Below are positions 26,759-35,706 of a stretch of DNA of 64,000 nt, piece after piece (position 1 is the stretch's first letter; each line of letters opens with the position of its first letter). The position numbers and the translations under genes are program-made. The DNA is taken from contig NZ_BEWO01000001.1 of NCBI RefSeq assembly GCF_002723975.1, positions 220,090 through 284,089 on the forward strand, written 5' to 3'. The DNA is from Gluconobacter japonicus (lineage in GTDB: Bacteria > Pseudomonadota > Alphaproteobacteria > Acetobacterales > Acetobacteraceae). Under the pieces are notes generated by a model. The model ran no database searches. It saw only the letters and a list, made by a program, of their open reading frames with translations, and had not been told where the DNA came from.

Positions 26759-27694
26759 TTGTCGTTGTTTCGTATGCATACACGCAAAATCCGGCGATCC
26801 ATCGCCCTCCTTCTCGGGACAGGCCTATCCCTTGCTGTCGCGCCCCAGCTTCACGCTGCAGACGTATCGGCACCTGCGCCTAATGCCTCCGCAAAAGAGC
26901 AAATTCTCCCCGGCAAGATCGTTTACGCCCAACTGACCACGCCGCACCTCGACAAGGCCAAAGCCTTCTATGGCTCTCTGCTGGGTTGGACGTTTAAGGA
27001 CGTCACAGTCTCAAAAGGCCGATACACGCAGGCGATCGTCAACGGACGCCCCGTTGCCGGGCTGGTCGAACGGCCAAATATGGTCGCGCATGGTGATCCG
27101 CTCTGGCTGCCATTCATCTCTGTGCAGGATGTCCGAGCCGCAGCAAATGCCGCAAAGGTCTGGGGCGGCCACATCCTGTTTAAACCGCAGAAGGTGATAG
27201 GCCGAGGCGATGAAAGCGTTATTTCAGATCCACAGGGCGGTCTGTTTGCAGCCCTGCGCTCCGCCACAGGCGACACCCCCGATGACACGACACCTCCGCA
27301 ACAGGGCGAATGGGTCTGGAATGCACTGCTGACCAGCAAACCTTATGAAGCCGCTGGCTTTTACCAGAAACTGTTCGGCTATCAGGTTGAAGCCGTGCCG
27401 GATGCAAAACGGGGAAGCGCCTATCTTCTGGAATCCCAGTCCATTACACGCGCTACCATTAATCCGCTGCCATCCCGCTTGCCAGATGGGGCACATGCGC
27501 GCTGGATGAACTTCGTTCAGGTCGACAATGTTGGAGCTACAGCCCAGAAGGCTGTTGAACTTGGCGGGAAGGTGCTGGTTCAGCCTCATCCTGATCGTCA
27601 GGACACCATCATTGCCATTCTTGCAGACCCTTCCGGGGCGGCGTTTGGCGTAATGGAATGGCATGACACTACGGTCCCAGGAGATGCGAAATGA
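26759..27694 (+). CDS. Exported protein with two VOC (glyoxalase/bleomycin-resistance-like) domains
   Basis: About 311 aa from a TTG start at 26759, chosen because AAGGAGACATCCG directly precedes it; ATG-led alternatives lack a ribosome site. A signal peptide (RSIALLLGTGLSLAVAPQLHAA) sends it to the periplasm. Two tandem VOC modules follow: IVYAQLTTPHLDKAKAFYGSLLGW and VWNALLTSKPYEAAGFYQKLFGY each begin one, and each ends in a DPxGxxFxxx strand (SDPQGGLFAAL, ADPSGAAFGVM). No substrate is evident. Its TGA overlaps the ATG of the glycine-rich lipoprotein gene. Confidence 0.87.
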   Translation: MSLFRMHTRKIRRSIALLLGTGLSLAVAPQLHAADVSAPAPNASAKEQILPGKIVYAQLTTPHLDKAKAFYGSLLGWTFKDVTVSKGRYTQAIVNGRPVAGLVERPNMVAHGDPLWLPFISVQDVRAAANAAKVWGGHILFKPQKVIGRGDESVISDPQGGLFAALRSATGDTPDDTTPPQQGEWVWNALLTSKPYEAAGFYQKLFGYQVEAVPDAKRGSAYLLESQSITRATINPLPSRLPDGAHARWMNFVQVDNVGATAQKAVELGGKVLVQPHPDRQDTIIAILADPSGAAFGVMEWHDTTVPGDAK

Positions 27695-28101
27695 TCTCTC
27701 GTCTGTCACGCACTCTGGCACTGGTCGGTGCTTTCTCCCTCGTTCCCTTTCTGTCAGGCTGTGTCGGGTATGACGGATATGGAGGCGGCGGTTACGGCGG
27801 CAGCTACTACAACACGGGCTGGGGCGGCGGAGGCTGGGGCGGCTGGGGCCCGGGCTACGCTGTCGGACCTTATCCGGGCCGAGGAGGACGCTGGCAGGGC
27901 GGCCGCATAAATCGCTGGGGCCCCGGTGATGGCGGACACATGGGTGGTCGCCCCGGAGGTGGACCAGGTGGTGGGTTCCCGGGCGGAAGGCGCCCCGGCG
28001 GAGGCCCTCGTGGAGGCTCTCACGGCGGTCCTGGTCAGGGTGGTGGCGGCCGTGGACCTGGCGGCGGAGGTGGCCCTGGAGGTCCAGGCGGTGGACGCTA
28101 A
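27691..28101 (+). CDS. Glycine-rich lipoprotein
   Basis: A 136-aa protein. Signal peptide with lipobox LSGC (Cys near residue 24), then a low-complexity region: first Gly/Tyr/Trp repeats (GYGGGGYGGSYYN, GWGGGGWGGWG), then Gly/Pro/Arg repeats (GGRPGGGPGGGFPGG...). It is probably an envelope lipoprotein with a disordered mature chain. Coupled by ATGA to the double-VOC gene. Conservation cannot be judged from composition; true homology may be hard to detect. Confidence 0.75.
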   Translation: MISRLSRTLALVGAFSLVPFLSGCVGYDGYGGGGYGGSYYNTGWGGGGWGGWGPGYAVGPYPGRGGRWQGGRINRWGPGDGGHMGGRPGGGPGGGFPGGRRPGGGPRGGSHGGPGQGGGGRGPGGGGGPGGPGGGR

Positions 28102-28124
28102 ACCACTCGCCGAGCACCAAGACC

Positions 28125-30125
28125 CTATGGCTTCGGGAGCGTTTCTGAGAGAGCGGGCGCTGTGCGATCCACTCTCTCAAGGGCCGCGATCTCCGATCTG
28201 ATTTTTCCGCTTTCGAGTTCCTCTGCAATTTCTGCAAGCGGCTCTCCGGCGGCAAGAGAGTCTGCCTTCGTCTGCCAGAACGCCGCAGCCTCAGGATCAG
28301 GCACGCACAAGTCTGCTGCCATATCGAAGCGCAGAAGCGTTACCTCACCGCTCAGGCGCCGCAACGACCGCAAGAGCTTGTGCGTGTGTTCGCTTTCCTG
28401 TCCGACATTCGATAGCCCACCCAAAATTGGTAAAGAACCACGCGCAAATTCAGCTCGCGTCGTGTCTACTCCTGCCTGGCGCTGGGCTCTGTCTGTGGTG
28501 AGAGTGTCATCACCATTGAGTACGGCAGCAAGATATCGCAGATTGCCAACAATCGCAGAACGCAGCAGGCCATTCATATCCTGTGTGACACCTTGCGGAC
28601 AAACCGCAAAAGCACAGCCGAGGCCTATCAGGCTGCCCACCGTATTATCGAGAATACGTAACCACGCAATGCCGTGAGACGGCATCGTCATTTCCGTCAC
28701 AATAATAAAATGCGCACTCAGAAACATAACGAGCAGCGTGTAATTCACGGCCCGCATCGCAATCGCGCCAATTACGAACACCGCAAGCGCCACAGCCATT
28801 TCCGGCAGGCCTGGCAAGAATGGCGAAACCGCCAGAACCAGAACGCCACCACCAATTGTGCCCAGAACCCGTTCCAGAGCCCTTACCAGCGTGGTCTGAC
28901 CGGAAGGCTGGATCACCAGCAGAAACGCAACAAGTGCCCAGAACCCGTAGCTGAGACTTAGCCATTGCGTCGCCAGATATGTTCCCAGAAGCCCGACAAC
29001 CATCCGCAATGCATGGCGCCAGATCACGGGCGTCAGACGGGCCACATGTCGGGGCGCTTCGGCGTCAAACGGCATTCGGGCTTTTTCTGCCAGCCCGTCC
29101 GCAAGATTACCCAATGTGCGCGCGCTGGTTGCAACAAGTTCGCTGATCGTACCGGAACGAACGCGAATACTGCCCGCAAGCGCAAGCGCCTCCTGAGATA
29201 ATGCTTCAAGATCGGGAACAGGTGCGAGGGCCGCCTCACTCGCATGCTGGCAGAGAGCAGAAAACGCAGCCAGCGTTCCGCGGGCCTCAAAATCCAGCCC
29301 GCGTGTTTCCACAAGATGTTCGACGGCCAACATGGCCGTAAACAGACGTTCCGCACCAGCCAGAGACGCAATTAACCGTCCGCGCATACTGTAGCTGGCA
29401 TGGCCCGCGTCAATCTGAAGCGCGACGCCCCTCGCCCGCTCAATCGCCGTTCGGATTGTCTGCCGGTGTACGGTTTCCTGCAATCGCCCTGCAGCCAGTT
29501 CCCCAGCCATCACCGAGAGTAGTCTGTAACACCCTCCCACAGCACGACGTGCAGGAGCGTAGGGATGCTGTGGCCAGAGAAACAGGCATAGGAAAATGGC
29601 CCATACGCCTCCACCACCAAAGGCGTAACTGATGGTCAGCGCATCCGGTAGCGTATGGGCCGGGAAGCCAATACCAGCCAGCATGACACAGCCCAGAAGA
29701 GCGCAGAGCAACGCCATACTTGGGACAAGCGCCCACGCCAGCCCCACGAACAGTCCTGTCACGATCAGCCAGGGCAGAACGCCCCAGAAAGGCGATGTGG
29801 CAATCAGGGAAGCAATACCGCCCAGCACGGCACCTGCAACAGTGAAAATACCCAGAATACGGAACTGCTCGCGCGCCGTGCCACCGGGTTCAATCAGGCA
29901 GCACCAAAACGCTGCAAACGCAGCCCAGGCAAAAACAGCCTGATGAAAATAAAGAGCAGGAAGAAGAGCAACAACCGTTGCAAGAGCCGCCCGGACACCC
30001 TCAGCCGGAGCAAGCTGCTCGGGGCTGAGAGGAACCGAATGACGGGCCAGAAACTGGGACAGGAAAGTCAGGTGACGGGTGCGGTTCGAGGAAGCCTGTC
30101 GCGCCTTTGGATCACGCACCGTCAT
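28125..30125 (-). CDS. FUSC/AaeB-like inner-membrane transporter
   Basis: A 666-aa protein with two bundles of hydrophobic helices (about residues 45-180 and 375-500) separated by a cytoplasmic helical region, the layout of FUSC-domain proteins such as AaeB (aromatic acid efflux). Typical stretches: AFAAFWCCLIEPGGTAREQFRI and SYGFWALVAFLLVIQPSGQTTLVRALERVLGTIGGG. No membrane-fusion partner (AaeA-like) is adjacent. It may export aromatic or organic acids. Its stop lies 23 bases from that of the lipoprotein gene. Confidence 0.88.
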   Translation of the reverse strand: MTVRDPKARQASSNRTRHLTFLSQFLARHSVPLSPEQLAPAEGVRAALATVVALLPALYFHQAVFAWAAFAAFWCCLIEPGGTAREQFRILGIFTVAGAVLGGIASLIATSPFWGVLPWLIVTGLFVGLAWALVPSMALLCALLGCVMLAGIGFPAHTLPDALTISYAFGGGGVWAIFLCLFLWPQHPYAPARRAVGGCYRLLSVMAGELAAGRLQETVHRQTIRTAIERARGVALQIDAGHASYSMRGRLIASLAGAERLFTAMLAVEHLVETRGLDFEARGTLAAFSALCQHASEAALAPVPDLEALSQEALALAGSIRVRSGTISELVATSARTLGNLADGLAEKARMPFDAEAPRHVARLTPVIWRHALRMVVGLLGTYLATQWLSLSYGFWALVAFLLVIQPSGQTTLVRALERVLGTIGGGVLVLAVSPFLPGLPEMAVALAVFVIGAIAMRAVNYTLLVMFLSAHFIIVTEMTMPSHGIAWLRILDNTVGSLIGLGCAFAVCPQGVTQDMNGLLRSAIVGNLRYLAAVLNGDDTLTTDRAQRQAGVDTTRAEFARGSLPILGGLSNVGQESEHTHKLLRSLRRLSGEVTLLRFDMAADLCVPDPEAAAFWQTKADSLAAGEPLAEIAEELESGKIRSEIAALERVDRTAPALSETLPKP

Positions 30126-30126
30126 C

Positions 30127-31545
30127 TTATCGTCCTGTCAGAATACGCTCCACGAGCTGGCCCACTGTAGGAACAAATCCATTCGCATAAAAGGGATCGG
30201 TTCCGAAACGCCAGGCGTTCGTGCCACCAAACATCAGGTTGTGGTCAACCACATCATCCGCATGCTCATCATTCGGAGCATGGGCAATGGTCTGAAGCGT
30301 TTTCTGAATGCAGAAGGAACGCGGGTCAGCTTTCTGTCCGTTGGTGTAAGGCTCGCGCTGCATCCAGTTGGAGAACTTACAGGCGGACAGACAGCCCATG
30401 CAATTCGTCTGGTCCGCCAGAATTTCGCGGGCACTGTCTGGCGTCACGAACACCAGCGTATCATCCGGTGTGCGAAGCGCTTCCGTGTAGCCCTGGGCTT
30501 CCCAGCCAGCGATATGCTGACGATCTGTGGAAGAAACAAACACTTCCCGCTTGCGCGCGCCCACACCGTAAGCCGCATCCAGTTCTGCAGTTGCTTCCGG
30601 GCTATAGGCAACCTGTCGCTCGGAACGACCGCGCAGATCCTGCATGAAGCTGTTGTTCACGGCAGAAGAATAGAAGCCCGTCGGGGAGAAGCGGTTGAGA
30701 TACACATCTCCCTTCTTCAACGTCAGAAGACGGCGCTTCCACGCATCTGGGATCGGGCTTTCCTTCGTAAGCAGCGGACGCGTTCCAAACTGAAACGCAA
30801 TCGGTCCGAGATCCGGGTTCCCGATCCAGTCCTGCCAGTCTTCAAGTGCCCAGACACCACCCGCCATGATGATTGGCGTCTCATCCAGACCATACTGACG
30901 CATGACCCGACGCAGTTCGAGGACGCGCGGGAACGGGTCTTCCGGGTTTAGCGGATTTTCCGTGTTGGACAGGCCGTTATGACCACCAGCCCGCCACGGA
31001 TCTTCGTAGACCACCCCCCCCAGCAGTTCCGGAGCCTTGCTGTACGCCCGACGCCAGAGCGCATTGAACGCACGACCGGAAGACACGATGGGATAATATG
31101 GAATGCCGTGCTTGACCGCGATCTCAGACAGGCGATAGGGCATGCCCGCACCACAGGTCAGACCATTGATCAGGCCCGGCGCGCCATCAAGAATGCCCTC
31201 AATGATCTCTTCTGCCCCGCCCATTTCCCACAGGATATTGGCGTGAAGACGACCTTTTCCTCCAGCAATCTCATGCGCAATCTTCGCCTGCGCGATACCA
31301 CCATCAATCGCATAGCGGATCAGTTCGCGCTGCCGCTCACGGCGAGTGCGTCCATGATAGATCTGGGGAACAGGACGCCCCTGTTCGTCATAGCTGTCAG
31401 CGTTGACGGCGGAAATAGTTCCAATTCCGCCGGCAGCAGCCCAATGACCTGCCGAAGTGCCGGTGGAGACAGAAACACCTTTGCCTCCCTCAACCAGAGG
31501 CAGAACATCCTGACCACCAAAACGAAGGGTGTCGATCAACTTCAT
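30127..31545 (-). CDS. Nitronate monooxygenase/2-nitropropane dioxygenase-like flavoprotein with C-terminal Cys cluster
   Basis: About 472 aa from the ATG at 31545 (MKLIDTLRFGG). The TIM-barrel part fits the NMO/enoyl-reductase-like FMN family (VSVSTGTSAGHWAAAGGIGTISAVN, GAPGLINGLTCGAGMPYRL, PIIMAGGVW, AFQFGTRPLLT). An insert towards the C-terminus has CMGCLSAC plus a later Cys (C382, C385, C389, C412), which resembles an iron-sulfur or zinc site and is not part of standard NMOs. It lies one base from the FUSC gene start. The longer frame to 31734 runs into pnp and is rejected. Confidence 0.82.
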   Translation of the reverse strand: MKLIDTLRFGGQDVLPLVEGGKGVSVSTGTSAGHWAAAGGIGTISAVNADSYDEQGRPVPQIYHGRTRRERQRELIRYAIDGGIAQAKIAHEIAGGKGRLHANILWEMGGAEEIIEGILDGAPGLINGLTCGAGMPYRLSEIAVKHGIPYYPIVSSGRAFNALWRRAYSKAPELLGGVVYEDPWRAGGHNGLSNTENPLNPEDPFPRVLELRRVMRQYGLDETPIIMAGGVWALEDWQDWIGNPDLGPIAFQFGTRPLLTKESPIPDAWKRRLLTLKKGDVYLNRFSPTGFYSSAVNNSFMQDLRGRSERQVAYSPEATAELDAAYGVGARKREVFVSSTDRQHIAGWEAQGYTEALRTPDDTLVFVTPDSAREILADQTNCMGCLSACKFSNWMQREPYTNGQKADPRSFCIQKTLQTIAHAPNDEHADDVVDHNLMFGGTNAWRFGTDPFYANGFVPTVGQLVERILTGR

Positions 31546-31573
31546 GGGGACTCGATGTCTCCGATACTCACAC

Positions 31574-31602
31574 AAAAAAGGCGGGGCCTTGCGAGCCCCG
31601 CC
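31574..31602 (-). terminator. Intrinsic terminator of pnp
   Basis: GGCGGGGC (31580-31587) pairs with GCCCCGCC (31595-31602), loop CTTGCGA. The A-run at 31574-31579 gives a U-run on the minus strand. It lies 8 bases beyond the pnp stop. Confidence 0.88.
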
Positions 31603-31609
31603 CGAGGAC

Positions 31610-33760
31610 TCACTCGGCGTCGCGACGAGGCGGACGGCCAGGCTTGGCGCCCACGCTTTCCGTAATATCGGCACCGGTTTCCTGATCGACAACCCGCATG
31701 GACAGCTTGACCTTGCCGCGATCATCGAAGCCAATAACCTTGACCTTCACGGCATCACCCTGCTGGACGACGTCGGACGTCTTGGCAACACGACCCTGCG
31801 TCAGCTCGGAGATGTGAACCAGACCATCACGCGGGCCAAGGAAGTTCACGAACGCACCGAAGTCCGCCGTCTTCACAACCTTACCGTCATAGATGCGACC
31901 GATTTCCGGCTCTGCGACGATGCCTTCAATACGGGCAATCGCCTTCTGGGCCTGCTCGTCATTGGAGGCAGCGATCGTGATCGTGCCGTCATCACCAATG
32001 TCCACCTTGGCGCCGGAATACTCGACGATCTCGCGGATGACCTTACCGCCGGAACCGATCACATCGCGGATCTTTTCCTTCGGCACGGACATCGTGGTGA
32101 TCTTCGGGGCATTGCCGGATACGCCTTCACGGCCTTCCGTCAAAGCCTTCGACATTTCGCCAAGGATGTGGATACGGCCGCCACGAGCCTGCTCCAACGC
32201 GATCTGCATGATTTCCGGCGTGATGGACGTGATCTTGATGTCCATCTGAAGGGCCGTGATGCCCTGCTCCGTACCGGCGACCTTGAAGTCCATGTCACCC
32301 AGATGATCTTCATCACCCAGGATGTCGGACAGAACCGCAAAACCACGATCTTCCTTGATCAGGCCCATAGCGATGCCAGCGACCGGACGCGGCAGCGGCA
32401 CACCGGCATCCATCAGCGCCAGAGACGAACCGCAGACGGTTGCCATGGAAGAGGAACCGTTGCTTTCCGTAATCTCGGAAACCACGCGCATCGTGTACGG
32501 GAACTGCTCCTTGGACGGCAGCAGCGGATGCAGAGCGCGCCATGCCAGTTTGCCGTGACCGATTTCACGACGACCCGGGGAGCCCATACGACCGCACTCA
32601 CCGACCGAGTATGGGGGGAAGTTGTAGTGCAGCAGGAAATTGGAGCGGTATTCGCCTTCAAGCGCGTCAATGACCTGCTCGTCCTGGCCCGTGCCAAGCG
32701 TTGCGACAACCAGCGCCTGCGTTTCACCACGGGTGAAGAGCGAGGAACCATGCGCACGCGGCAGGATACCGACTTCTGCAAGGATCGGGCGAACCGTCTT
32801 CAGATCGCGACCGTCAATACGGATGCCCGTCTTGAGGATGGAGCCACGAACAACCTGAGCTTCCAGTTCCTTGAGCATCGGCTTGGCCAGCTCGACGTCA
32901 AAGCCTTCTTCAGCCAGAATTTCGTTGATCCGGTCCTTGGCCTCGCCAACCTTCTTGTAGCGGGCCTGCTTGACGCGCTCCTTGTAGGCTTCAGCCATCA
33001 GCTTGTTGCCGACCTTCTCGACGCGCTTGCGAAGGGCGATTTCTTCCTTCGACAGCGTCGGCAGATCCCACGGAGCCTTGGCGGCGTGTTCAGCCAGAGC
33101 AATGATGGCTTCGATCACAGGCTGGAAGGAGGTGTGACCAAGCGTCACGGCTTCCAGCATGGTCTCTTCCGAAAGCTCGCTGGCTTCGGATTCAACCATC
33201 AGCACGCCTTCGGACGTACCGGCAACAACGAGATCCAGCGTGCTGTCCTTCATTTCGGACAGCGTCGGGTTTACGACAAACTTGCCATCAATGCGACCGA
33301 TACGGGCCGCACCAACCGGACCAAAGAATGGAATGCCGGAAAGCGTCAGGGCAGCAGAGCAACCAATCAGGGAGACGATCGCCGGATCGTTTTCCATGTC
33401 ATGGCTCAGGACCGTTGCCGTCACCTGAACTTCGTTGCGGAAGTTCTCAGGGAACAGCGGACGAAGCGGACGGTCGATCAGACGCGCATTCAGCACTTCG
33501 GCTTCAGACGGACGGCCTTCGCGTTTGAAGAACCCACCTGGGATCTTACCGGCAGCGTAAGCCTTTTCCTGATAGTTGACCGTCAGCGGGAAGAAGTCCT
33601 GACCCGGCTTGACGCTCTTGGCACCAACAGCCGTACACAGAACAACCGTGTCGCCATAGGTGACCATGACGGCACCATCAGCCTGGCGGGCAATCTTGCC
33701 GGTTTCGAGGATCAGCGGGCGTCCGGCCCACTCAATTTCCTTACGGAAATAATCGAACAT
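31610..33760 (-). CDS. pnp: Polyribonucleotide nucleotidyltransferase (PNPase)
   Basis: A 716-aa protein with two RNase PH domains separated by a helical linker ([17 protein letters not shown] region), then a KH domain ([23 protein letters not shown]) and an S1 domain ([33 protein letters not shown]). It degrades mRNA 3'-5' by phosphorolysis in the degradosome. AGGAGAACGAT precedes the ATG. It lies downstream of rpsO, the classical pair, with about 195 bases between that hold a GC-rich hairpin. Confidence 0.97.
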   Translation of the reverse strand: MFDYFRKEIEWAGRPLILETGKIARQADGAVMVTYGDTVVLCTAVGAKSVKPGQDFFPLTVNYQEKAYAAGKIPGGFFKREGRPSEAEVLNARLIDRPLRPLFPENFRNEVQVTATVLSHDMENDPAIVSLIGCSAALTLSGIPFFGPVGAARIGRIDGKFVVNPTLSEMKDSTLDLVVAGTSEGVLMVESEASELSEETMLEAVTLGHTSFQPVIEAIIALAEHAAKAPWDLPTLSKEEIALRKRVEKVGNKLMAEAYKERVKQARYKKVGEAKDRINEILAEEGFDVELAKPMLKELEAQVVRGSILKTGIRIDGRDLKTVRPILAEVGILPRAHGSSLFTRGETQALVVATLGTGQDEQVIDALEGEYRSNFLLHYNFPPYSVGECGRMGSPGRREIGHGKLAWRALHPLLPSKEQFPYTMRVVSEITESNGSSSMATVCGSSLALMDAGVPLPRPVAGIAMGLIKEDRGFAVLSDILGDEDHLGDMDFKVAGTEQGITALQMDIKITSITPEIMQIALEQARGGRIHILGEMSKALTEGREGVSGNAPKITTMSVPKEKIRDVIGSGGKVIREIVEYSGAKVDIGDDGTITIAASNDEQAQKAIARIEGIVAEPEIGRIYDGKVVKTADFGAFVNFLGPRDGLVHISELTQGRVAKTSDVVQQGDAVKVKVIGFDDRGKVKLSMRVVDQETGADITESVGAKPGRPPRRDAE

Positions 33761-33927
33761 ATCGTTCTCCTAAACTAGGAACGAGCCATCATCTGGACAG
33801 TCCGGCAGGTGACGGAGCAGCGTTTCGGACGGCATGGCGGTGGCAACGGGAGAATACCCGCAACGACACCATGTGGCCTGAAACGCCGGTCGCGCACCCC
33901 ACCTGCGGAACATCCGATGGCAGGAAT

Positions 33928-33949
33928 GTCCGGGGGCAAGCCCCCGGAC
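33928..33949 (-). promoter_or_regulatory. GC-rich hairpin between rpsO and pnp, likely RNA-processing or end signal
   Basis: GTCCGGGGG (33928-33936) and CCCCCGGAC (33941-33949) form a perfect 9-bp stem with loop CAAG, 7 bases after the rpsO stop. There is no T-run, so it is not a clean intrinsic terminator. In other bacteria the rpsO-pnp space carries RNase III/E processing hairpins; that role here is inferred from position. Confidence 0.5.
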
Positions 33950-33955
33950 GACGTA

Positions 33956-34225
33956 TCAGCGACGCAGGCCGAGACGCTCGATCAGACCCTGATAGCGGGC
34001 CTCATCCTTGCGCTTCAGATAGTCCAGCATGCTGCGACGCTGACCGACCATCATCAGAAGACCACGACGGGAGTGGAAATCCTTCTTGTGGGTCTTCAGG
34101 TGCTCGGTCAGGTTGACAATGCGCTCGGTCAGGATCGCGACCTGAACTTCCGGGGAGCCCGTGTCGGTCTCGTTCTGGCGGTATTCAGCGATCAGAGCCG
34201 TGCGGCGTTCTGCAGTAATCGACAT
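33956..34225 (-). CDS. rpsO: 30S ribosomal protein S15
   Basis: 89 aa, starting [36 protein letters not shown], the usual uS15 N-terminus, and ending [14 protein letters not shown]. It binds 16S rRNA helix 22 in the platform. GGAGAACACG precedes the ATG at 34225; a longer in-frame start at 34303 is not needed. The gene start lies inside the last 41 bases of truB, in another frame. Confidence 0.97.
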   Translation of the reverse strand: MSITAERRTALIAEYRQNETDTGSPEVQVAILTERIVNLTEHLKTHKKDFHSRRGLLMMVGQRRSMLDYLKRKDEARYQGLIERLGLRR

Positions 34226-35186
34226 CGTGTTCTCCAAAAAACTCGTGGTTTTCCAGCATCCGTGCTGCCCTGAGCCGTCCATCGCGGATCTGACACAGGC
34301 CAATCACGTGCTCTCCGATCATCGCACGCCACAGTTGGTCTCCCTCCTGTGACACAGCCGGCAGAGGATACGTCAGATCAGCGGGGTCAAGAGACTGCCC
34401 CCAGATCAGTATCCTTCCCTCCGCTTCGGTAACGGCCAGCGCCGGGATGTCGACCAGCGCGGTCGCTACATCCAGCAGAGGAGCCGGAAGAGCATCGGCC
34501 TTGTCCACAGTTTGAGCCGATTTGTCCAGTGCTATCTGATCTATCGTCATGGCATGGGACAGATCGAAAGGTCCGCATTTCGTCCTGCGCAGGACTGAAA
34601 TATGCCCGACCGTTCCACAGGCCAGAGCAATATCGCGGGCCAGCGAGCGCATATAAACACCCTTGCCGGATTGGACTTCAAAGAGTGCCGTGTCCGCATC
34701 AGGGCGCGACACCAGAGTTATCGAATCGATACGTGCAGGGCGTGGAGGAAGCTCAGGCGGACGGCCGGAACGCGCCAGATCATAAGCGCGCTGACCACCA
34801 ACACGCAGCGCTGAAAAGACAGGAGGAACCTGCATGACGTCACCGGTCAAAGATGGCAGGCAGGCGCGGAGTTCTTCATCCGTCGGACGATACGATGAGG
34901 TTGCCAAAACCTCACCTTCCAGATCATCAGTCGTGCGGCTTTCACCCATCGTCAGCGTGAACTGGTAACGCTTTGTCGCATCCATGATGTAGGGGATGGT
35001 GCGTGTAGCCTTGCCGAAAGCGATGGGCAAGATACCAGAAGCCAGAGGGTCAAGCGTACCAGCGTGGCCAGCTTTCTGAGCGTCAAATGCCCAACGCAGC
35101 TTGTTGACCATATCTGTTGAGGTCGGACCAAGTGGCTTGTCGAGAATCAGCCAACCGTCAATCTCGCGTCCACGTTTTCTCGCCAC
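34185..35186 (-). CDS. truB: tRNA pseudouridine-55 synthase
   Basis: A 333-aa protein. The catalytic Asp46 lies in [14 protein letters not shown], with [18 protein letters not shown] and [13 protein letters not shown] as further family blocks. It converts U55 of the T-loop to pseudouridine. The start is GTG at 35186 with AAAGGG upstream. It overlaps the rpsO start by 41 bases, so the two are co-transcribed. An intrinsic terminator separates it from rbfA upstream, so truB-rpsO-pnp may have its own promoter or depend on readthrough. Confidence 0.95.
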   Translation of the reverse strand: MARKRGREIDGWLILDKPLGPTSTDMVNKLRWAFDAQKAGHAGTLDPLASGILPIAFGKATRTIPYIMDATKRYQFTLTMGESRTTDDLEGEVLATSSYRPTDEELRACLPSLTGDVMQVPPVFSALRVGGQRAYDLARSGRPPELPPRPARIDSITLVSRPDADTALFEVQSGKGVYMRSLARDIALACGTVGHISVLRRTKCGPFDLSHAMTIDQIALDKSAQTVDKADALPAPLLDVATALVDIPALAVTEAEGRILIWGQSLDPADLTYPLPAVSQEGDQLWRAMIGEHVIGLCQIRDGRLRAARMLENHEFFGEHDVDYCRTPHGSDR

Positions 35187-35244
35187 TGTCCCAGCACCCT
35201 TTGTCCATGATCGGGCGCTGATAGACCAGTCAGACGGGTAAATG

Positions 35245-35282
35245 CAAAAAACTCCTCCTGACGAACGTCAGAAGGAGTTTTT
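35245..35282 (-). terminator. Intrinsic terminator after rbfA
   Basis: AACTCCT-C-CTGACG and CGTCAG-A-AGGAGTT (about 35249-35279) form a long stem with a small internal mismatch and a 2-4 base loop. The A-run at 35245-35251 yields a U-run on the minus strand. It lies 5 bases past the rbfA stop. Confidence 0.85.
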
Positions 35283-35286
35283 CAAA

Positions 35287-35706
35287 TCAGTCTTCCAGAT
35301 CGCGCTTCACTTCCGGAGACCGGAAAAGCTGATCCAGTTCCATCGCATTGTCCAAAGCCGTATCTGGCTGGAAATGGATTTCGGGAACAGTCCTGAGCCG
35401 AAGCATCTTGGACAGACCCGTGCGAAGGAAAGGAGCAACCCGCTTCAGCGCCGGAAGAACCTCTTCCACATCGCTGCGCCCCAGACGGGTTACAAAAGCC
35501 GTCGCATGACGAAAATCCGGAGAAATCCGAACTTCCGTCACAGTCACATGAACATCCAGCAGTTCCGGATCACGGAACTCCGTACGGGCAAAGATTTCCG
35601 CCAGAGCACGACGGACTTCCTCAGCCACCCGAAGCTGCCGGGTGCTTGGTCCATGAGCAGAGACGCCCGCCGGACCCTTCAGGTCATTTCTGGAACGTGA
35701 GCTCAA
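35287..35706 (-). CDS. rbfA: 30S ribosome-binding factor A
   Basis: A 139-aa KH-like protein: [41 protein letters not shown] and [29 protein letters not shown] are the family blocks. It helps 16S rRNA 5'-end maturation. The start is a TTG whose last two bases overlap the infB stop (TTGA), so translation is probably coupled to infB. The N-terminus has about 20 extra residues before the KH fold. Confidence 0.95.
   Translation of the reverse strand: MSSRSRNDLKGPAGVSAHGPSTRQLRVAEEVRRALAEIFARTEFRDPELLDVHVTVTEVRISPDFRHATAFVTRLGRSDVEEVLPALKRVAPFLRTGLSKMLRLRTVPEIHFQPDTALDNAMELDQLFRSPEVKRDLED

Noticed and set aside
27224..28255. Minus-strand frame of 343 codons across the VOC/lipoprotein genes
   Set aside because: Product is Arg/Ser/His-rich without domain; the plus-strand genes have signal peptides, ribosome sites and coupling.
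31529..33778. A 749-codon open frame antisense to pnp on the plus strand
   Set aside because: pnp has complete domain homology on the other strand; the antisense frame has no recognisable domain and low-complexity His/Arg/Asp content. It is a codon-bias shadow.
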